The position numbers and the translations under genes were made by a program. Shown here in pieces: positions 33,036 to 37,373 of a DNA stretch of 37,373 nt. The notes beneath the pieces are model-generated. The model was not told the origin of the DNA. It searched no databases and saw only the letters and a list, made by a program, of their open reading frames with translations. The stretch's first letter is position 1. The number at the start of each line of letters is the position of its first letter. Source of the stretch: an uncultured Opitutaceae bacterium. Its GTDB lineage: Bacteria > Verrucomicrobiota > Verrucomicrobiia > Opitutales > Opitutaceae. The stretch lies in contig CAIOYO010000101.1 of assembly GCA_903862595.1 (NCBI GenBank), forward strand, positions 1-37,373, read 5' to 3'.

Positions 33036-34379
33036 ATGAGCGCCTCTCCCTTCGCCCCTCCTCCCTCGTCCCAGCCTCGTCGGCGGGTCGTCATCACCGG
33101 CATCGGTGCTGTCACGCCGTTGGGCCTGACCGCCCCGGAGACGTGGGCCGGGATGGTGGCGGGGCGCTCGGGCATCGGTCCCATCACGCGCTTCGACGCG
33201 AGTCTGTGCAGTGCCCGGATCGCCGGTGAGGTGAAAGGTCTCGATCCGTGCCGCGCGCTGCCGGCGCCGCTCCATCCCCGCGGCGCGACCGGGGAGGCGG
33301 TCACGGCGGCCTTCACGCCGAAGGATCTCAAGAAGTTTGGCCGATTCACCCATCTCGGCGTCTGTGCCGCGGTGGAAGCTTATGCGGATTCCGGCCTCGA
33401 TTCAGCGCGGAGCGAGATCCCAGCTGAGCGGATGGGCGTCAACCTCGGCGTCGGCATTGGCGGGTTGCCCGAGATCGAGGCAATGCAGGAGACCTTCAAG
33501 TCCGGCGGATTCCGGAAGATTTCTCCGTTCTTCATCATCCAGATCGCCCCGAATTTGCTCTCCGGCCAGGCGTCTCTTCTGCTCAATCTGAGAGGTCCAA
33601 ACATGTCCATCGCGTCGGCTTGCGCGACGAGCGGCCATGCCGTGGGTGAATCGGCCGCGGCGATCGCCCGAGGGGACGCCGACGTGATGATCGCGGGTGG
33701 AGCGGAGTCCACGGTGACGCCTCTGGCCATCGGCGCCTTCGCTCAGATGCGTGCGCTATCGACGCGCAACGATGCTCCCGAGCGGGCTTCTCGCCCGTAC
33801 GACGTAGATCGCGACGGATTCGTTCTTTCCGAAGGTTCGGTCGTTTTCGTACTGGAGGAACTGGAAGGGGCGCGACGTCGTGGCGCAAAGATCTACGGCG
33901 AGGTCCGCGGCTACGCGGCGTCCGCTGACGCCTATCACCTTTCGTCACTCGCCGAGGGTGGCGAAGGCTCGCAGCGTTCGATGCGTCGCGCGCTGGAGAC
34001 CGCCGGCCTTGACCCGCAGGCGATCGACTTCGTCTCCGCTCACGCCACGTCGACTCCAGGCGGGGACGGCGAAGAGGCGGCGGCGATCGCCGCCGTGTTT
34101 GCCACGAACCTGTCGGGCCTTCACGTCACTGGCGTGAAGTCGATGGTTGGCCACCTGCTGGGCGGCGCCGGCGCGATGGGGCTGTTTGCCGCAATCCTCG
34201 CGATCCGTGACGGGGTGATTCCGCCGACCATCAACCTTGAGAACCTCGATCCCGCCGTGGCGGCACTGGGGTTGCAGATCGCGGCGAATCACGCGGTGCA
34301 CCGGCCGGTGCGCGCCGCGCTGGCTAACAGCTTCGGTTTCGGTGGCACCAACGCCTCAATCGTCGTGGCGGCGCTCTAG
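33036..34379 (+). CDS. fabF: Beta-ketoacyl-ACP synthase II (FabF type)
   Basis: KAS II condenses malonyl-ACP with acyl-ACP in fatty-acid elongation. The 447-residue protein carries the catalytic triad: Cys196 in IASACATSGH, His336 in SAHATSTPGGD, and His373 in VKSMVGHLLGGAG, plus Lys368. The C-terminus has NSFGFGGTNAS, a family hallmark. It is slightly longer than E. coli FabF (413) because of an N-terminal Pro/Ser extension and a loop at about 72-92 (ALPAPLHPRGATGEAV). The His motif is SAHATST rather than NAHGTST, a mild variant. No acpP gene is adjacent, so its partner lies elsewhere; a role in a specialised lipid cannot be excluded. Its TAG shares CTAG with the convergent rnc stop. Confidence 0.93.
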   Translation: MSASPFAPPPSSQPRRRVVITGIGAVTPLGLTAPETWAGMVAGRSGIGPITRFDASLCSARIAGEVKGLDPCRALPAPLHPRGATGEAVTAAFTPKDLKKFGRFTHLGVCAAVEAYADSGLDSARSEIPAERMGVNLGVGIGGLPEIEAMQETFKSGGFRKISPFFIIQIAPNLLSGQASLLLNLRGPNMSIASACATSGHAVGESAAAIARGDADVMIAGGAESTVTPLAIGAFAQMRALSTRNDAPERASRPYDVDRDGFVLSEGSVVFVLEELEGARRRGAKIYGEVRGYAASADAYHLSSLAEGGEGSQRSMRRALETAGLDPQAIDFVSAHATSTPGGDGEEAAAIAAVFATNLSGLHVTGVKSMVGHLLGGAGAMGLFAAILAIRDGVIPPTINLENLDPAVAALGLQIAANHAVHRPVRAALANSFGFGGTNASIVVAAL

Positions 34380-35128
34380 CGGGTCGTCGGACGGGCGGAG
34401 TCTTGCTTCGCGTTGCCGAGCAGGTTGCGTCGATGGGGGTTCTGCAGCGCCGCGCGGGCGGCCTCCTCTTCGGCGGCTTTCTTGGAAGGGCCTGACCCGC
34501 GTCCGATTTCCTCTCCCTTCAGCCTGACTGCGACCTCGTAGCGGCGATCGTGGTCGGGGCCCGTGGAGGCAATGACATCGTAGCTGAGGGCCTGGGTGCC
34601 GTAAGTCGGGTGCACCTGTTCCTGGAGTTGCCCCTTGGGATTTTCTTGGGGTGTATCTAATCCGATGAGACGCGGCCCGAGTTCGCCGTACCACCCGCGC
34701 ACCACGGCGCGGGCGGTTGACCAATCGGAGTCGCAGTAGATTGCTCCGACCAGAGCTTCGAGGGCGTCCTCCAGGGCGGCGTCCTTGTTGCGTCCGCCCG
34801 TCGCTTCCTCGGCAGGCGACATCCGTAGGGCGTCGGCCACGCGCAATTCTCGGGCTAACTGCGCCAGCAGGCTGCCCTTGGTGAGGGCAGCACGGCGGCG
34901 CGAGAGATCTCCTTCCCGTGCCTCGGGGAATGCCGCGAAGAGCTGCTCGCTCAGGGTCAGCTCCAGCACTGCGTCACCAAGGAATTCGAGCCGCTGGTTG
35001 GTCTCGAGGCCGCCGGTGCCCTCAGCGGCGCACGACACGTGCGTCAGTGCCTGCTCAATCAGGCGGCGGTCCCGGAAACGGTAGCCCAACCGCTCCTGCA
35101 AGGCATCGATGGTGGTGGGCGTGCTCAT
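34376..35128 (-). CDS. rnc: Ribonuclease III
   Basis: RNase III cleaves double-stranded RNA, including rRNA precursors. The 250-residue protein has the catalytic domain with NQRLEFLGDAVLEL (44-57; Glu48, Asp52) and DALEALVGAIYCD (121-133; Asp121, Glu124), and a double-stranded-RNA-binding domain from about 163 (NPKGQLQEQVHPTYG) to 228 (PSKKAAEEEAARAAL). The frame is open to 35215, but the ATG at 35126-35128 sits in ATGA overlapping the stop of the preceding permease gene, so I start there; it yields MSTPTTIDALQERLGYRF, a typical N-terminus. The 3' end overlaps the fabF stop with no room for a terminator. Confidence 0.96.
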   Translation of the reverse strand: MSTPTTIDALQERLGYRFRDRRLIEQALTHVSCAAEGTGGLETNQRLEFLGDAVLELTLSEQLFAAFPEAREGDLSRRRAALTKGSLLAQLARELRVADALRMSPAEEATGGRNKDAALEDALEALVGAIYCDSDWSTARAVVRGWYGELGPRLIGLDTPQENPKGQLQEQVHPTYGTQALSYDVIASTGPDHDRRYEVAVRLKGEEIGRGSGPSKKAAEEEAARAALQNPHRRNLLGNAKQDSARPTTR

Positions 35129-35919
35129 GAGCTGGCGCTCGTGTAGCGGCGCAAACCGCGATGAAACATGATGACTGCGAGCGAGAGCCACAGCGCCGCC
35201 GCTCCCGCGAGCCACAGGGCATGGTGCAGCTCGAGGCCGTGCCGCAGCGTCTGCGCCGGCACATTCGTCACGACCACCAACGGCAGACCGTAGACGAACA
35301 CGACCGAAGCGATGCCGCGCAGCGCTTCCCGTGGGAGCCGTGAGAACTCATTCAGCGCGAAGTACCCCCCCTCGACGCCCTTGGCGCTCTGGATCCAGAA
35401 CACCAGCGAGATGAAGAACAGGAGGGTCGCGTAGTGGATGGCCAACCCGCACAGAATCATTCCGGCGTAGATCACCCACTGGAGCGGTGTCGGGGAAAGC
35501 CCGAGCTGGTTGACCGCGTAAATCACGACGCCAAGAGCGATCGGGGCGTTGAGGAATCCGTCGAGATCGATCTTGCGGGTCGAGACCATGAACAGCACCG
35601 GCCCTGGCTGGGCGAGGAAGAAGTCGAAGGTTCCGGTCCGCACGTTGCGTCCCATTTCGAACAGGTTGGTCCAGAAGAAACCCATCAGGAGGCGCTGAAC
35701 CAGCAGGGAGGTTCCAACCAGTATAGCCATGTCCCAGGGTCCCCAGCCCGCAATCGACTCCGTGTGCTGGTAGATCACGCCGATCAGGCCGAGGTTCACT
35801 CCCATCCAGAACAGCTCCACCAGCGACCACATGATGAAGTCGCCGCGGAACATCATCGTTCGCACCATCGAGTAGCGGGCGCCGGCCAGCCAGATCCGGA
35901 TGTATTGTGCAGCGCGCAT
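35125..35919 (-). CDS. ABC-2 type transporter permease (DUF990-like)
   Basis: A 264-residue integral membrane protein with about six hydrophobic segments, starting MRAAQYIRIWLAGARYSMVR. Recognisable features are FRGDFIMWSLVELFWMGVN, the motif MGRNVRTGTFDFFLAQPGP and a final segment ALWLSLAVIMFHRGLRRY. This matches ABC-2 permeases of the PF06182 (DUF990) type, which usually work as a pair with one ATPase in export. Its partner is the next upstream gene, 16 bases away. No ABC ATPase gene is in the window, where one would normally be adjacent. The stop overlaps the rnc start in ATGA, so the two are translationally coupled. Exported substrate is unknown. Confidence 0.85.
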   Translation of the reverse strand: MRAAQYIRIWLAGARYSMVRTMMFRGDFIMWSLVELFWMGVNLGLIGVIYQHTESIAGWGPWDMAILVGTSLLVQRLLMGFFWTNLFEMGRNVRTGTFDFFLAQPGPVLFMVSTRKIDLDGFLNAPIALGVVIYAVNQLGLSPTPLQWVIYAGMILCGLAIHYATLLFFISLVFWIQSAKGVEGGYFALNEFSRLPREALRGIASVVFVYGLPLVVVTNVPAQTLRHGLELHHALWLAGAAALWLSLAVIMFHRGLRRYTSASS

Positions 35920-35935
35920 GACCAGAGCAGACGCC

Positions 35936-36742
35936 TCAGCCGCCGACCGCGGTGTGGCGTCGCAGGCCGCGCAGCCAGAGGAATTGCGCGACGCCGTAGA
36001 GAGCCAGAACCCAAAAGAGCTGGATCCCGAGTCCCTGAATCGCTGCCTCGGGAGTGGCGATGCGTCCCGTCAGCAGGGCCGCCGGGAAATACATTTGGTA
36101 GTAGTAGGGTAGGTACGACGAAAGTTCGTACAGCGGTGCGGGCAACAGATCCAAGGGGAAAACCTGGCCGCCGAGGATCGTCTCCACCGCCAGTGAAAGG
36201 ATGATGAAGGACTGAATCTCGAGAAACCAGAAGGTCAGTAGTCCGAAGCAGTAGGCCAGGGTGAATTGCAGGAAGGCAGAAAGAATCAGTGCGGGGACCG
36301 CGGCGACGTAGGTCCACGTCGCCGTTGGATACTCGAGGTGCGGCCAGAGGAGAGGGAGCGCGAGGAGCAGGGGGATCAGCGCGAGCGAGCCGGAGACGAG
36401 GCGCGCGGCGACGAAGATGCTGAAGCGGTAGGAGAAGTAGTGAATAGGCTTGAGCAGGAACTGATTGATCAACCCATTCCGGATCTCTTCGGAGACCTCG
36501 TAATCCTCGTTCATCGCGCTGATGAAGAACTGCAGCACAAGGATCGTGACAAAGTAGGTCAGCGTCTGGCTGAGGTTGAAGCCGGCCAACGATTCCTGAC
36601 CGCTGAACGCCGCGCCCCACAAGATGAAGACGTAGGCGAGGTGCAGCAGCGAGAGCGACGCGCGGACGGCGAAGTTCCAGCGGTAGACGAGATTGCCCTG
36701 CAGCCCCAGGACGAAGGCGTGGCGGTACTTGGCCAGCGACAT
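35936..36742 (-). CDS. ABC-2 type transporter permease (DUF990-like), paired
   Basis: A 268-residue membrane protein with about six hydrophobic segments. N-terminus MSLAKYRHAFVLGLQGNLVYRWN is amphipathic, followed by LLHLAYVFILWGAAF, and an EIRNGLINQFLLKPIHYF segment typical of the DUF990 ABC-2 permeases. The C-terminus ends in FLWLRGLRRHTAVGG, parallel to the RGLRRYTSASS end of its neighbour, showing the two are related. It begins 13 bases after parA and ends 16 before the second permease, so parA, both permeases and rnc look like one transcript. An ATPase partner must be encoded elsewhere or beyond the right edge. Confidence 0.85.
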   Translation of the reverse strand: MSLAKYRHAFVLGLQGNLVYRWNFAVRASLSLLHLAYVFILWGAAFSGQESLAGFNLSQTLTYFVTILVLQFFISAMNEDYEVSEEIRNGLINQFLLKPIHYFSYRFSIFVAARLVSGSLALIPLLLALPLLWPHLEYPTATWTYVAAVPALILSAFLQFTLAYCFGLLTFWFLEIQSFIILSLAVETILGGQVFPLDLLPAPLYELSSYLPYYYQMYFPAALLTGRIATPEAAIQGLGIQLFWVLALYGVAQFLWLRGLRRHTAVGG

Positions 36743-36755
36743 GTTTGAATGCGGC

Positions 36756-37373
36756 TCAGGACGCCGACTTCAACTGGAAGCGAGCGATCACTTCTTTGGC
36801 GAGGCTGCGGTAGGCGGAAGATCCGGGCGACAGGGGGTCGTAGGCGAAAATCGTTTTGCCGAAGCTCGGCGCCTCGCTGAGACGGATCGTGCGCGGAATC
36901 ACGCTGTCGAAAACCTTGCCGGGGAGGTGCTGTTTTACCTCCTCCACCACCTGTCGTGACAGATTGGTGCGGACGTCGTACATGGTCATCACCACACCGC
37001 CAAGTTCTAGATTCGGATTCACTCCCGCCTGCTTGATGCGTTCGAGATTGCGCAGGATCTGGCCGAGGCCCTCCAGCGCGAGGTACTCGCATTGCAAGGC
37101 GATGAGGAGAAAGTCGGCCGCGGCGAGACTGTTCATCGACAGCACGCCCAAGGAGGGGGGGCAGTCAATGATGATGGCGCGGTACTTTCCCGACGCTTGG
37201 ATCGGAGCGAGAGCCGTCTTCAGGCGCCCCAGATAGCCTTCGGCCCCCGCCAGTTCGATCTCGGCCGCTGCGAGGTCTTCCTCGCTGGGGAGAAGGAACA
37301 AGTTGTTGTACGCCGTGGGTACGATTTTTTCGATCGCTGCGCCCTCGCCACGGAGCGGTCCGTACAAGCTCGC
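36756..37373 (-). CDS. parA: ParA/Soj chromosome-partitioning ATPase, C-terminal part (cut by window edge)
   Basis: About 205 residues from the middle and C-terminal end are present; the N-terminal P-loop is beyond the right edge. Support: ASLYGPL at the edge, LFLLPSEEDLAAAEIEL, IIIDCPPSLGVLSMNSLAAAD with the Walker-A'-family aspartate, VMTMYDVRTNLSRQVVEEV, and VIPRTIRLSEAPSFGKTIFAYDP. These are the ParA/Soj signature regions in the right order. ParA segregates chromosome origins with ParB at parS sites in the cytoplasm. A parB gene is usually next door; none is on this side, so it may lie to the right. The gene is followed 13 bases later by ABC-2 permease genes. MinD is excluded by the RLSEAPSFG motif. 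Confidence 0.93.
   Translation of the reverse strand, partial: ASLYGPLRGEGAAIEKIVPTAYNNLFLLPSEEDLAAAEIELAGAEGYLGRLKTALAPIQASGKYRAIIIDCPPSLGVLSMNSLAAADFLLIALQCEYLALEGLGQILRNLERIKQAGVNPNLELGGVVMTMYDVRTNLSRQVVEEVKQHLPGKVFDSVIPRTIRLSEAPSFGKTIFAYDPLSPGSSAYRSLAKEVIARFQLKSAS

Overview
The window looks like a high-GC chromosome segment from a member of the Verrucomicrobiota, most likely Opitutaceae. Three things suggest this: a TonB-dependent receptor with the N-terminal style common in Opitutaceae (EEVVALSKFEV, then GFKTN and IPQSV), several Gfo/Idh/MocA oxidoreductases, and a double-length UvrA of the kind I know from Chlamydia, another PVC-group lineage. The assignment is inference; there is no rRNA or other direct marker. 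I see no tRNA, rRNA, CRISPR array, insertion sequence, prophage or attachment site, and no gene-free stretch longer than about 255 bases.

Region 1 (1-9985) is the accessory part: a divergent catabolic cluster around the 255-base gap 4293-4547. Leftward, in one tight series, are a Gfo/Idh/MocA oxidoreductase, a ferritin-like protein with a complete di-iron ligand set, a second Gfo/Idh/MocA protein, an HpcH/HpaI-type aldolase, and the start of an SDR-type oxidoreductase cut by the window edge. Rightward are a TonB-dependent receptor with its own terminator, then a xylose-isomerase-like TIM barrel protein, an enolase-superfamily dehydratase/racemase and a 2-hydroxyacid dehydrogenase. The gap holds two copies of GTGTATAC in inverted orientation. 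A reasonable reading is uptake and breakdown of an unknown sugar or sugar acid: import, oxidation or isomerisation, dehydration to a 2-keto-3-deoxy acid, and aldol cleavage. The di-iron protein has no obvious place in such a pathway and is the most novel-looking component.

Region 2 (10153-21180) is mostly housekeeping: prfB with its programmed +1 frameshift, ffh, a variant DAHP synthase followed by a double-ACT protein, mutS and a glutamate dehydrogenase. Two further Gfo/Idh/MocA proteins with Tat-like leaders lie among these genes.

Region 3 (21313-37373) holds a coiled-coil membrane protein of uncertain family, the 1883-residue tandem UvrA, and a leftward series HIT protein - phoH - pgpH - ybeY - uvrA. 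The phoH-pgpH-ybeY order is a familiar RNA-maturation / c-di-AMP grouping. Then come fabF (rightward) and a leftward series parA - two ABC-2 permeases - rnc that runs off the right edge. Several core enzymes carry substitutions at expected active-site or metal-site positions (UvrA, YbeY, DAHP synthase, the hydroxyacid dehydrogenase); these are listed as findings.
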